Shown: positions 22,135 to 36,200 of the stretch, in pieces
Layout of the letters: every line of letters starts with the position of its first letter
Numbering within the stretch: position 1 is the stretch's first letter
Origin: Taudactylus pleione
Lineage: Eukaryota; Chordata; Amphibia; Anura; Myobatrachidae
DNA: 64,000 bases
Direction of reading: 5' to 3'
NCBI GenBank assembly: GCA_031769625.1
Contig: JAUIMM010001254.1
Span: 496,001-560,000, forward strand
Notes under the pieces: generated by a model
Database searches by the model: none
What the model was told of the DNA's origin: nothing
Seen by the model: only the letters and a program-made list of their open reading frames with translations
Translations under genes and position numbers: made by a program

Positions 22135-24393
22135 AACTCACCAGAAATATATTTACCCGTATGAAAATTTACGTAAGCCCCGGACCTTAAAAATCGGCCC
22201 CAAATTTTTTTTTTCAAAAATCCCCAAATTCTGCTTAAAACTTTTGATACAACTTAAAAAAGATTTGCTGCGGTGACAGAAGTTGATTTTGGTGCTTAAT
22301 TTTGACACAACTCACCAGAAATATATTTACCCATATGAAAATTTACGTAAGCCCCGGACCTTAAAAATCAGCCAAAATTTTTTTTTTTTAAAATCCCCAA
22401 ATTCTGCTTAAAAGTTTTGATACAACTTAAAAAAGATTTGCTGCGGTGACAGAAGTTGATTTTGGTGCATCATTTTGACACAACTCATCAGAAAAATATT
22501 TACCCATATGAAAATTTACGTAAGCCACGGACCTTAAAAATCGGGCAAAAATTTTTTTTTTCAAAAATCCCCAAATTCTGCTTAAAGCTTTTGATACAAC
22601 TTAAAAAAGATTTGCTGCGGTGACAGAAGTTGATTTTGGTGCTTAATTTTGACACAACTCACCAGAAATATATTTACCCGTATGAAAATTTACGTAAGCC
22701 CCGGAGCTTAAAAATCGGCCAAAAATTTTTTTTTTCAAAAATCCCCAAATTCTGCTTAAAACTTTTGATACAACTTAAAAAAGATTTGCTGCGGTGACAG
22801 AAGTTGATTTTGGTGCTTAATTTTGATACAACTCACCAGAAATATATTTACCCGTTTGAAAATTTACGTAAGCCCCGGACCTTAAAAAACGGCCCCAAAT
22901 TTTTTTTTTTCAAAAATCCCCAAATTCTGCTTAAAACTTTTGATACAACTTAAAAAAGATTTGCTGCGGTGACAGAAGTTGATTTTGGTGCTTAATTTTG
23001 ACACAACTCACCAGAAATATATTTACCCGTATGAAAATTTACATAAGCCCCGGACCTTAAAAATCAGGCCCAATTTTTTATTTCAAAAATCCCCAAATTC
23101 TGCTTAAAACTTTTGATACAACTTAAAAAAGATTTGCTGCGGTGACAGAAGTTGATTTTGGTGCTTAATTTTGATACAACTCACCAGAAATATATTTACC
23201 CGTTTGAAAATTTACGTAAGCCCCGGACCTTAAAAAACGGCCCCAAATTTTTTTTTTCAAAAATCCCCAAATTCTGCTTAAAACTTTTGATACAACTTAA
23301 AAAAGATTTGCTGCGGTGACAGAAGTTGATTTTGGTGCTTAATTTTGACACAACTCACCAGAAATATATTTACCCGTATGAAAATTTACATAAGCCCCGG
23401 ACCTTAAAAATCAGGCCCAAATTTTTTATTTCAAAAATCCCCAAATTCTGCTTAAAACTTTTGATACAACTTAAAAAAGATTTGCTGCGGTGACAGAAGT
23501 TGATTTTGGTGCTTAATTTTGACACAACTCACCAGAAATATATTTACCCGTATGAAAATTTACGTAAGCCCCGGACCTTAAAAATCGGCCCAAAATTTTT
23601 TTTTTCAAAAATCCCCAAATTCTGCTTAAAACTTTTGATACAACTTAAAAAAGATTTGCTGCGGTGACAGAAGTTGATTTTGGTGCTTAATTTTGACACA
23701 ACTCACCAGAAATATTTTTACCCGTATGAAAATTTACGTAAGCCCCGGACCTTAAAAATCAGCCAAAATTTTTTTTTTCAAAAATCCCCAAATTCTGCTT
23801 AAAACTTTTGATACAACTTAAAAAAGATTTGCTGCGGTGACAGAAGTTGATTTTGGTGCTTCATTTTGACACAACTCATCAGAAAAATATTTACCCGTAT
23901 GAAAATTTACGTAAGCCACGGACCTTAAAAATCGGGCAAAAATTTTTTTTTTCAAAAATCCCCAAATTCTGCTTAAAGCTTTTGATACAACTTAAAAAAG
24001 ATTTGCTGCGGTGACAGAAGTTGATTTTGGTGCTTAATTTTGACACAACTCACCAGAAATATATTTACCCGTATGAAAATTTACGTAAGCCCCGGACTTT
24101 AAAAATCGGCCCAAATTTTTTTTTTTGAAAAATCCCCAAATTCTGCTTAAAACTTTTGATACAACTTAAAAAAGATTTGCTGCGGTGACAGAAGTTGATT
24201 TTGGTGCTTAATTTTGACACAACTCACCAGAAATATATTTATCCGTATGAAAATTTACGTAAGCCCCGGACCTTAAAAATCGGCCAAAATTTTTTATTTC
24301 AAAAATCCCCAAATTCTGCTTAAAAATTTTGATACAACTTAAAAAAGATTTGCTGCGGTGACAGAAGTTGATTTTGGTGCTTAATTTTGACAC
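22135..24393. repeat. higher-order unit U1 (13 monomers)
   Basis: A 2259-bp unit marked by ATCAGCCAAAA plus a long T-tract, GGTGCATCATTTT, two CCCGTTTGAAAA monomers two monomers apart, and a final monomer with TTTATCCGTATG. Related units are U2 (27346-29778) and U3 (29779-32036). A partial copy follows at 24394 to about 25070. Confidence 0.75.
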
Positions 24394-25082
24394 AACTCAC
24401 CAGAAATATATTTACCCGTATGAAAATTTACGTAAGCCCCGGACCTTAAAAATCGGCCCAAAATTTTTTTTTTCAAAAATCCCCAAATTCTGCTTAAAAC
24501 TTTTGATACAACTTAAAAAAGATTTGCTGCGGTGACAGAAGTTGATTTTGGTGCTTAATTTTGACACAACTCACCAGAAATATATTTACCCATATGAAAA
24601 TTTACGTAAGCCCCGGACCTTAAAAATCAGCCAAAATTTTTTTTTTTTAAAATCCCCAAATTCTGCTTAAAAGTTTTGATACAACTTAAAAAAGATTTGC
24701 TGCGGTGACAGAAGTTGATTTTGGTGCATCATTTTGACACAACTCATCAGAAAAATATTTACCCATATGAAAATTTACGTAAGCCACGGACCTTAAAAAT
24801 CGGGCAAAAATTTTTTTTTTCAAAAATCCCCAAATTCTGCTTAAAGCTTTTGATACAACTTAAAAAAGATTTGCTGCGGTGACAGAAGTTGATTTTGGTG
24901 CTTAATTTTGACACAACTCACCAGAAATATATTTACCCGTATGAAAATTTACGTAAGCCCCGGAGCTTAAAAATCGGCCAAAAATTTTTTTTTTCAAAAA
25001 TCCCCAAATTCTGCTTAAAACTTTTGATACAACTTAAAAAAGATTTGCTGCGGTGACAGAAGTTGATTTTGGTGCTTAATTT

Positions 25083-27345
25083 TGACACAACTCACCAGAA
25101 ATATATTTACCCGTATGAAAATTTACGTAAGCCCCGGACCTTAAAAATCGGCCTAAAATTTTTTTTTTCAAAAATCCCCAAATTGTGCTTAAAACTTTTG
25201 ATACAACTTAAAAAAGATTTGCTGCATTGACAGAAGTTGATTTTGGTGCTTAATTTTGACACAACTCATCAGAAAAATATTTACCCGTATGAAAATTTAC
25301 GTAAGCCCCGGACCTTAAAAATCGGCCCAAAATTTTTTTTTTCAAAAATCCCCAAATTCTGCTTAAAACTTTTGATACAACTTAAAAAAGATTTGCTGCG
25401 GTGACAGAAGTTGATTTTGGTGCTTAATTTTGACACAACTCACCAGAAATATATTTACCCGTATGAAAATTTACGTAAGCCCCGGACCTTAAAAATCGGC
25501 CAAAATTTTTTTTTTCAAAAAACCCCAAATTCTGCTTAAAACTTTTGATACAACTTAAAAAAGATTTGCTGCGGTGACAGAAGTTGATTTTGGTGCTTAA
25601 TTTTGACACAACTCACCAGAAATATATTTACCCGTATGAAAATTTACGTAAGCCCCGGACCTTAAAAATCGGCCCAAAATTTTTTTTTTGAAAAATCCCC
25701 AAATTCTGCTTAAAACTTTTGATACAACTTAATAAAGATTTGCTGCGGTGACAGAAGTTGATTTTGGTGCTTAATTTTGACACAACTCACCAGAAATATA
25801 TTTACCCGTATGAAAATTTACGTAAGCCCCGGACCTTAAAAATCGGCCAAAATTTTTTATTTCAAAAATCCCCAAATTCTGCTTAAAAATTTTGATACAA
25901 CTTAAAAAAGATTTGCTGCGGTGACAGAAGTTGATTTTGGTGCTTAATTTTGACACAACTCACCAGAAATATATTTACCCATATGAAAATTTACGTAAGC
26001 CCCGGACCTTAAAAATCGGCCAAAAATTTTTTTTTCAAAAATCCCCAAATTCTGCTTAAAACTTTTGATACAACTTAAAAAAGATTTGCTGCGGTGACAG
26101 AAGTTGATTTTGGTGCTTAATTTTGACTCAACTCACCAGAAATATATTTACCCATATGAAAATTTACGTAAGCCCCGGACCTTAAAAATCGGCCAGAAAT
26201 TTTTTTTTTCAAAAATCCCCAAATTCTGCTTAAAACTTTTGATACAACTTAAAAAAGATTTGCTGCGGTGACAGAAGTTGATTTTGGTGCTTAATTTTGA
26301 TACAACTCACCAGAAATATATTTACCCGTATGAAAATTTACGTAAGCCCCGGACCTTAAAAATCGGCCCAAAATTTTTTTTTTCAAAAATCCCCAAATTC
26401 TGCTTAAAACTTTTGATACAACTTAAAAAAGATTTGCTGCGGTGACAGAAGTTGATTTTGGTGCTTAATTTTGATACAACTCACCAGAAATATATTTACC
26501 CATATGAAAATTTACGTAAGCCCCGATCTTAAAAATCGGCCCAAAATTTTTTTTTTCAAAAATCCCCAAATTCTGCTTAAAACTTTTGATACAACTTAAA
26601 AAAGATTTGCTGCGGTGACAGAAGTTGATTTTGGTGCTTAATTTTGATACAACTCACCAGAAATATATTTACCCGTATGAAAATTTACGTAAGCCCCGGA
26701 CCTTAAAAAACGGCCCCAAATTTTTTTTTTCAAAAATCCCCTAATTCTGCTTAAAACTTTTGATACAACTTAAAAAAGATTTGCTGCGGTGACAGAAGTT
26801 GATTTTGGTGCTTAATTTTGACACAACTCACCAGAAATATATTTACCCGTATGAAAATTTACGTAAGCCCCGGACCTTAAAAATCAGGCCCAAATTTTTT
26901 ATTTCAAAAATCCCCAAATTCTGCTTAAAACTTTTGATACAACTTAAAAAAGATTTGCTGCGGTGACAGAAGTTGATTTTGGTGCTTAATTTTGACACAA
27001 CTCACCAGAAATATATTTACCCATATGAAAATTTACGTAAGCCCCGGACCTTAAAAATCGGCCTAAAATTTTTTTTTTCAAAAATCCCCAAATTGTGCTT
27101 AAAACTTTTGATACAACTTAAAAAAGATTTGCTGCGTTGACAGAAGTTGATTTTGGTGCTTAATTTTGACACAACTCATCAGAAAAATATTTACCTGTAT
27201 GAAAATTTACGTAAGCCCCGGACCTTAAAAATCGGCCAAAATTTTTTTTTTCGAAAATCCCCAAATTCTGCTTAAAACTTTTGATACAACTTAAAAAAGA
27301 TTTGCTGCGGTGACAGAAGTTGATTTTGGTGCTTAATTTTGACAC
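25083..27345. repeat. higher-order unit X', second copy of X
   Basis: Matches 19872-22134 monomer by monomer with a shift of 5211 and is followed, as X is, by a U-type unit. Confidence 0.75.
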
Positions 27346-29778
27346 AACTCACCAGAAATATATTTACCCGTATGAAAATTTACGTAAGCCCCGGACCTTA
27401 AAAATCGGCCCCAAATTTTTTTTTTCAAAAATCCCCAAATTCTGCTTAAAACTTTTGATACAACTTAAAAAAGATTTGCTGCGGTGACAGAAGTTGATTT
27501 TGGTGCTTAATTTTGACACAACTCACCAGAAATATATTTACCCATATGAAAATTTACGTAAGCCCCGGACCTTAAAAATCAGCCAAAATTTTTTTTTTTT
27601 AAAATCCCCAAATTCTGCTTAAAAGTTTTGATACAACTTAAAAAAGATTTGCTGCGGTGACAGAAGTTGATTTTGGTGCATCATTTTGACACAACTCATC
27701 AGAAAAATATTTACCCATATGAAAATTTACGTAAGCCACGGACCTTAAAAATCGGGCAAAAATTTTTTTTTTCAAAAATCCCCAAATTCTGCTTAAAGCT
27801 TTTGATACAACTTAAAAAAGATTTGCTGCGGTGACAGAAGTTGATTTTGGTGCTTAATTTTGACACAACTCACCAGAAATATATTTACCCGTATGAAAAT
27901 TTACGTAAGCCCCGGAGCTTAAAAATCGGCCAAAAATTTTTTTTTTCAAAAATCCCCAAATTCTGCTTAAAACTTTTGATACAACTTAAAAAAGATTTGC
28001 TGCGGTGACAGAAGTTGATTTTGGTGCTTAATTTTGATACAACTCACCAGAAATATATTTACCCGTTTGAAAATTTACGTAAGCCCCGGACCTTAAAAAA
28101 CGGCCCCAAATTTTTTTTTTCAAAAATCCCCAAATTCTGCTTAAAACTTTTGATACAACTTAAAAAAGATTTGCTGCGGTGACAGAAGTTGATTTTGGTG
28201 CTTAATTTTGACACAACTCACCAGAAATATATTTACCCGTATGAAAATTTACATAAGCCCCGGACCTTAAAAATCAGGCCCAATTTTTTATTTCAAAAAT
28301 CCCCAAATTCTGCTTAAAACTTTTGATACAACTTAAAAAAGATTTGCTGCGGTGACAGAAGTTGATTTTGGTGCTTAATTTTGATACAACTCACCAGAAA
28401 TATATTTACCCGTTTGAAAATTTACGTAAGCCCCGGACCTTAAAAAACGGCCCCAAATTTTTTTTTTCAAAAATCCCCAAATTCTGCTTAAAACTTTTAA
28501 TACAACTTAAAAAAGATTTGCTGCGGTGACAGAAGTTGATTTTGGTGCTTAATTTTGACACAACTCACCAGAAATATATTTACCCGTATGAAAATTTACA
28601 TAAGCCCCGGACCTTAAAAATCAGGCCCAAATTTTTTATTTCAAAAATCCCCAAATTCTGCTTAAAACTTTTGATACAACTTAAAAAAGATTTGCTGCGG
28701 TGACAGAAGTTGATTTTGGTGCTTAATTTTGACACAACTCACCAGAAATATATTTACCCGTATGAAAATTTACGTAAGCCCCGGACCTTAAAAAACGGCC
28801 CCAAATTTTTTTTTTCAAAAATCCCCAAATTCTGCTTAAAACTTTTGATACAACTTAAAAAAGATTTGCTGCGGTGACAGAAGTTGATTTTGGTGCTTAA
28901 TTTTGACACAACTCACCAGAAATATATTTACCCGTATGAAAATTTACATAAGCCCCGGACCTTAAAAATCAGGCCCAAATTTTTTATTTCAAAAATCCCC
29001 AAATTCTGCTTAAAACTTTTGATACAACTTAAAAAAGATTTGCTGCGGTGACAGAAGTTGATTTTGGTGCTTAATTTTGACACAACTCACCAGAAATATA
29101 TTTACCCGTATGAAAATTTACGTAAGCCCCGGACCTTAAAAATCGGCCCAAAATTTTTTTTTTCAAAAATCCCCAAATTCTGCTTAAAACTTTTGATACA
29201 ACTTAAAAAAGATTTGCTGCGGTGACAGAAGTTGATTTTGGTGCTTCATTTTGACACAACTCATCAGAAAAATATTTACCCGTATGAAAATTTACGTAAG
29301 CCACGGACCTTAAAAATCGGGCAAAAAATTTTTTTTTCAAAAATCCCCAAATTCTGCTTAAAGCTTTTGATACAACTTAAAAAAGATTTGCTGCGGTGAC
29401 AGAAGTTGATTTTGGTGCTTAATTTTGACACAACTCACCAGAAATATATTTACCCGTATGAAAATTTACGTAAGCCCCGGACTTTAAAAATCGGCCCAAA
29501 TTTTTTTTTTTGAAAAATCCCCAAATTCTGCTTAAAACTTTTGATACAACTTAAAAAAGATTTGCTGCGGTGACAGAAGTTGATTTTGGTGCTTAATTTT
29601 GACACAACTCACCAGAAATATATTTATCCGTATGAAAATTTACGTAAGCCCCGGACCTTAAAAATCGGCCAAAATTTTTTATTTCAAAAATCCCCAAATT
29701 CTGCTTAAAAATTTTGATACAACTTAAAAAAGATTTGCTGCGGTGACAGAAGTTGATTTTGGTGCTTAATTTTGACAC
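27346..29778. repeat. higher-order unit U2 (14 monomers)
   Basis: A 2433-bp relative of U1 that has gained two monomers and lost one between about 28710 and 29240. It is directly followed by U3. Confidence 0.75.
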
Positions 29779-32036
29779 AACTCACCAGAAATATATTTAC
29801 CCGTATGAAAATTTACGTAAGCCCCGGACCTTAAAAATCGGCCCAAAATTTTTTTTTTCAAAAATCCCCAAATTCTGCTTAAAACTTTTGATACAACTTA
29901 AAAAAGATTTGCTGCGGTGACAGAAGTTGATTTTGGTGCTTAATTTTGACACAACTCACCAGAAATATATTTACCCATATGAAAATTTACGTAAGCCCCG
30001 GACCTTAAAAATCAGCCAAAATTTTTTTTTTTTAAAATCCCCAAATTCTGCTTAAAAGTTTTGATACAACTTAAAAAAGATTTGCTGCGGTGACAGAAGT
30101 TGATTTTGGTGCATCATTTTGACACAACTCATCAGAAAAATATTTACCCATATGAAAATTTACGTAAGCCACGGACCTTAAAAATCGGGCAAAAATTTTT
30201 TTTTTCAAAAATCCCCAAATTCTGCTTAAAGCTTTTGATACAACTTAAAAAAGATTTGCTGCGGTGACAGAAGTTGATTTTGGTGCTTAATTTTGACACA
30301 ACTCACCAGAAATATATTTACCCGTATGAAAATTTACGTAAGCCCCGGAGCTTAAAAATCGGCCAAAAATTTTTTTTTTCAAAAATCCCCAAATTCTGCT
30401 TAAAACTTTTGATACAACTTAAAAAAGATTTGCTGCGGTGACAGAAGTTGATTTTGGTGCTTAATTTTGATACAACTCACCAGAAATATATTTACCCGTT
30501 TGAAAATTTACGTAAGCCCCGGACCTTAAAAAACGGCCCCAAATTTTTTTTTTCAAAAATCCCCAAATTCTGCTTAAAACTTTTGATACAACTTAAAAAA
30601 GATTTGCTGCGGTGACAGAAGTTGATTTTGGTGCTTAATTTTGACACAACTCACCAGAAATATATTTACCCGTATGAAAATTTACATAAGCCCCGGACCT
30701 TAAAAATCAGGCCCAATTTTTTATTTCAAAAATCCCCAAATTCTGCTTAAAACTTTTGATACAACTTAAAAAAGATTTGCTGCGGTGACAGAAGTTGATT
30801 TTGGTGCTTAATTTTGATACAACTCACCAGAAATATATTTACCCGTTTGAAAATTTACGTAAGCCCCGGACCTTAAAAAACGGCCCCAAATTTTTTTTTT
30901 CAAAAATCCCCAAATTCTGCTTAAAACTTTTGATACAACTTAAAAAAGATTTGCTGCGGTGACAAAAGTTGATTTTGGTGCTTAATTTTGACACAACTCA
31001 CCAGAAATATATTTACCCGTATGAAAATTTACATAAGCCCCGGACCTTAAAAATCAGGCCCAAATTTTTTATTTCAAAAATCCCCAAATTCTGCTTAAAA
31101 CTTTTGATACAACTTAAAAAAGATTTGCTGCGGTGACAGAAGTTGATTTTGGTGCTTAATTTTGACACAACTCACCAGAAATATATTTACCCGTATGAAA
31201 ATTTACGTAAGCCCCGGACCTTAAAAATCGGCCCAAAATTTTTTTTTTCAAAAATCCCCAAATTCTGCTTAAAACTTTTGATACAACTTAAAAAAGATTT
31301 GCTGCGGTGACAGAAGTTGATTTTGGTGCTTAATTTTGACACAACTCACCAGAAATATTTTTACCCGTATGAAAATTTACGTAAGCCCCGGACCTTAAAA
31401 ATCAGCCAAAATTTTTTTTTTCAAAAATCCCCAAATTCTGCTTAAAACTTTTGATACAACTTAAAAAAGATTTGCTGCGGTGACAGAAGTTGATTTTGGT
31501 GCTTCATTTTGACACAACTCATCAGAAAAATATTTACCCGTATGAAAATTTACGTAAGCCACGGACCTTAAAAATCGGGCAAAAATTTTTTTTTTCAAAA
31601 ATCCCCAAATTCTGCTTAAAGCTTTTGATACAACTTAAAAAAGATTTGCTGCGGTGACAGAAGTTGATTTTGGTGCTTAATTTTGACACAACTCACCAGA
31701 AATATATTTACCCGTATGAAAATTTACGTAAGCCCCGGACTTTAAAAATCGGCCCAAATTTTTTTTTTTGAAAAATCCCCAAATTCTGCTTAAAACTTTT
31801 GATACAACTTAAAAAAGATTTGCTGCGGTGACAGAAGTTGATTTTGGTGCTTAATTTTGACACAACTCACCAGAAATATATTTATCCGTATGAAAATTTA
31901 CGTAAGCCCCGGACCTTAAAAATCGGCCAAAATTTTTTATTTCAAAAATCCCCAAATTCTGCTTAAAAATTTTGATACAACTTAAAAAAGATTTGCTGCG
32001 GTGACAGAAGTTGATTTTGGTGCTTAATTTTGACAC
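29779..32036. repeat. higher-order unit U3 (13 monomers)
   Basis: Matches U2 with a shift of 2433 through about 31140 (CCCGTTTGA at 28062/30495 and 28409/30842) and with a shift of 2258 after that. It ends with the same TTTATCCGTATG monomer. Confidence 0.75.
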
Positions 32037-32690
32037 AACTCACCAGAAATATATTTACCCATATGAAAATTTACGTAAGCCCCGGACCTTAAAAATCGTC
32101 CAAAAAATATTTTTTTCAAAAATCCCCAAATTCTGCTTAAAACTTTTGATACAACTTAAAAAAGATTTGCTGCGTTGACAGAAGTTGATTTTGGTGCTTA
32201 ATTTTGACTCAACTCACCAGAAATATATTTACCCATATGAAAATTTACGTAAGCCCCGGACCTTAAAAATCGGCCAGAAATTTTTTTTTTCAAAAATCCC
32301 CAAATTCTGCTTAAAACTTTTGATACAACTTAAAAAAGATTTGCTGCGGTGACAGAAGTTGATTTTGGTGCTTAATTTTGATACAACTCACCAGAAATAT
32401 ATTTACCCGTATGAAAATTTACGTAAGCCCCGGACCTTAAAAATCGGCCCCAAAATTTTTTTTTTCAAAAATCCCCAAATTCTGCTTAAAACTTTTGATA
32501 CAACTTAAAAAAGATTTGCTGCGGTGACAGAAGTTGATTTTGGTGCTTAATTTTGATACAACTCACCAGAAATATATTTACCCGTATGAAAATTTACGTA
32601 AGCCCCGGACCTTAAAAATCGGCCTAAAATTTTTTTTTTCAAAAATCCCCAAATTGTGCTTAAAACTTTTGATACAACTTAAAAAAGATT

Positions 32691-32706
32691 TGCTGCATTG
32701 ACAGAA
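32691..32706. repeat. target site left of LINE copy 2
   Basis: TGCTGCATTGACAGAA is a common satellite variant (GCATTG instead of GCGGTG). It is the left flank of the copy 2/3 dimer. It does not match the middle junction (39892-39907) or the right flank (47074-47089) exactly; only TGCT and GACAGAA are shared by all three. Confidence 0.8.
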
Positions 32707-32964
32707 TATGCTTCTTTATTTTAACTTGCAACAAAGATATATATATATATATACAATAATTACATATATAAAAAATAAATAAATAAATAAATAGATAAAA
32801 TATATATATACACAAAATCAAATATCAACATAAGGATACACAATATTACTCCATATTATGCCTTATAACCAAAAGAAAACTTTACCAATCCTAATAATAA
32901 ACAACTTATCTCCTATGAGAAAAAGTAAGCAAGGATTTTAGAACAACAACTACCTTAACCACTA

Positions 32965-32995
<31 letters not shown>

Positions 32996-33220
32996 TAATA
33001 TTATATATGTATATATACACAGCAAACCATAAAACAATACAAAAAACTTTAACTACTATCTATCTTATCTAATCCTACCCATCACCAATACACACCACCT
33101 CAGGTAGATGTATGTAAAACCTTTTCAACAAAAAAACAAAAAATAGAATAAAAAATCTACAGGGAGTGAAAGGACAGAAAAGAAACCCAGCTGAACAAGA
33201 AGAGACTTTCAACCACCCAC
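32707..33220 (-). other. LINE copy 2 3' UTR
   Basis: Colinear with the copy 1 3' UTR. TA repeats are slightly longer, one AAAT unit is added, and the T-tract is 12 long (32985-32996). AATAAA is present at 32715-32720 in sense. Confidence 0.8.
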
Positions 33221-36200
33221 TCAAGGGGGTTTCAAACGGCCCCACCACTGTGACCATCTGACAGCATCCAGTCTCCCCTTATCCTGATCCATCATCTTTT
33301 TCACCTCTTGCATAATCATACCTACCACCACATCACAGGGGAGGACCTTCCTTCGAATAGATACCTGGCACCGTGCATTCCACGTGTGATACCTAACAGC
33401 TAAACTAACTAAAAAAAATTGTGGTTAAATTAAAGTCACCGTATCTTCTGACTACCCCATAAGCCCACTCAGGGTAACTAAGACCCGAAAGGCACGGGAT
33501 ACCAATGGCCTTTGAAACCTCCTCATAAACCTTTACATTAAAAGGACACTCAAGCAGGAAGTGGTCCATCGTCTCCTCCACCCCTGGACATTCCTCCCGT
33601 GGGCAGCCACGTTCGCTGGCACTTCGCCACCTGAGGTTCCCTCCAACATAAAGCCTCCCATGAAAAGTGAGCCAGGCAATATCTTTGAACTTGGGCGGTA
33701 ACCTTTGTGAATTTAACAAAACCAATCCAGCCGAAGCGACATTACCTGGACAGTCCCTCAGTGACAGCGGAACATGAAAGTGGGTGTGCAAAATTCTTCT
33801 CTCCAACTCCCTCCTAGAGAAGTTTTTGACTTCACCCACTCCCACGTCATATCGCTTTATCACCTTCAAGCTCTGGATGACGTAGATCGGGAGGTAACCA
33901 TGACGAATCCGGAAACTTCTCACTTGGCCTCCATCTATCCAGAATCTGAGGAAGGGAAACACCCATGGTCTAAATCCCTCTACCCACCGAGGAGGAGTGT
34001 CTAAAAACATGCTCCCAATGTTAAGCTTTAAAAAAGCTGTAACAAAAAAGATCACTGGGTTTACCATGTTCAAACCCCCATCTTTCCTCGGTCTGTAGGT
34101 GATACCCCTCTTCACTATATTGATCCTGTTCTTCCACAACAAGAGGAAGAACAAGGAATTCAATCTGGACCACAAAGATTGTGGCAAAAAGCACACGTAA
34201 CTGACATACAAAAAAATCGGGATCAGGTAAGTTTTGCACAAGTCAACCCTTTCCCTCAAAGACAATTTCCATCTTTTCCAACTCTCTACCTTCTTGGTAG
34301 CATCCTCCAGCTTGTTAACCCAATTTAGGGAGGCATAATCTCCATGATCAAATTTGATACCAAGAATTTTAATCTGATCGTTGACCTGAGGGAAGCTGTC
34401 CGGAAGAGGAAAAGGCTCCCCCTCCTCCCCCATCCAGAAAACATCACACTTTTCTCGGTTTACTCTGGAGCACGAAGCCTCAGAGTACTCGCAAATGAGG
34501 TGTTCTATGCCACGGGCCTCTGCCTGCGAGGACAGAACCACCGTGACATCATCTGCGTAAGCCACCACCCTCAATGCAAACTCCAGACTCAGCTGCACCC
34601 CCCCTACAGTCCCACACTCTACCCTCCTAACGAAGGGATCGATTGCAAAGACATACAGGAGGGGGCTCAGGGGACACCCCTGACGAACACCCGAGCCTAC
34701 ACCAAAGGTAGGGCCCACCCAACCGTTTACCAGTGGAAAGCTTTCAGCCATACGATAGATCGTCTGTAACCAATTAACCACCCTCTCTGGAAGACCATAC
34801 CATCTCAGTAGAGCCCAAAGGTACTCATGATTCACTCGGTCAAAAGCTTTAGACTGATCCAATGCCAGTAAGTACTTTCCCCACTTCTCAGCCCTGCACC
34901 GCTCAATGGCCTCCCGGACACCAAGGACAGCACTAAAAGTGCTACGACCCTTCACCGTACAGTGCTGAGAAGGAGAAAGCAACAGCTCAGAAAACTCTGA
35001 AAGCCTGTTAAACAGTACCTTTGCCAAAATCTTCCTGTCTGTATTGAGAAGGGCTATGGGGCGCCAGTTCTCAATACGAGACGAGTCCTTCCCTTTGGAC
35101 AGCAAAATAAGCGCAGATAACCTCATGGAAGGAGGGAGGACTCCCTCATCCAGGCTCTCATTAAAAACTTCCACAAGGCGGGGAATCAGGAGGTCAGCAA
35201 AGGTCTTATAAAATTCAGATGTTAAACCATCTGGTCCTGGTGATTTCTTGGGATTTAAACCCATTATCGCCTTCCTAACTTCCTCTGCGGTTATATCACT
35301 TGCCAAGGAGTCAAGAGAGGCACCCTGAGAACTCAGACCAGGGGTTCCCCTCAGAAATTCCTCCATCCTCTCCCTGATGAGTGGCTGCTCAGACAGAAGA
35401 TCTGAATAGTAGGACACAATAACATCCAGAATGCCTTCCTTGTCAGTACGAAGAACACCCTGTCCGTCCACCAGTCCTCTGACATGTTTGGCGTTGACTG
35501 ACCTCCTACAGCTCTGGTAGGGATCAGGCGAGTGGTACATACCATAATCCCTTTCCAAAACCAAGGATGCCAATCGGTTATATTGGAACTCTTTCATCTG
35601 AGCCTTCACTCGGGAGATTTCCCCATCATCTCCCTCCTCAGAGATCAGGAAATCCAATTTCCTTCTCAGATTACGGTAGATATTTTGCTTTATCAAGTTT
35701 TTCCTAGCTATAAGGCCACGGAAAAATTTGCAGGTTCTCTTTTTAATCACCTCCCACCACTCAGACCTACTCCAACCAGCCTCCAGAAGTGTCTCCTGAG
35801 ATTGAAAGAAGACCCTGAAGGACTGCCTAACTCTCTCTTCTTCCAGGAGTTCAGAGTTCAAACGCCACAGACCCCGCCCCTTCTGAGGGGTTTCTGAAGC
35901 ATTCAAAGTTACTGAGAGCAAACCGTGATCGGAAAATTCCACCAACCTCACCCCAAGGGATGAAGTCTTGGAAGTCTCCTTAACAAAAAACCTATCTATC
36001 CTAGACCTACGACTACCACTAAAGTAGGTGAAACCCGTGAGGTCTGGGGAGTGACGAATATGCACATCCACCAAACCAGCCTGTCTAACCATGCTAACTA
36101 AAAAATTGGAATCATAGCCCAGGGGTCTCCTTGAGCCTCCCCTGTCTTTTGGCCTAACAACGGTATTAAAATCACCACCAAAGACGACCTGCTGGGCTGT

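Larger units (their letters stand above)
9759..32706. repeat. 173-174 bp satellite array, middle segment
   Basis: About 132 monomers of the same satellite in the same orientation as the outer segments, with no insertion other than the LINEs at its two edges. The first 16 bp (9759-9774) duplicate the left flank of copy 1. Diagnostic variant monomers recur in fixed order, which reveals higher-order units listed separately. Many variants are CpG losses: CCCGTATG to CCCATATG, TACGTAA to TACATAA, TCGGCC to TCAGCC, GCGTTG to GCATTG. No gene is present. Confidence 0.98.

Noticed and set aside
9775..32706. CRISPR-like array
   Set aside because: The repeats are contiguous 173-bp monomers without unique spacers, and no cas-like gene is present.
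33075..33257. A 60-codon minus-strand frame over the end of copy 2 ORF2
   Set aside because: It is an out-of-frame shadow near the ORF2 stop and 3' UTR with no independent support.
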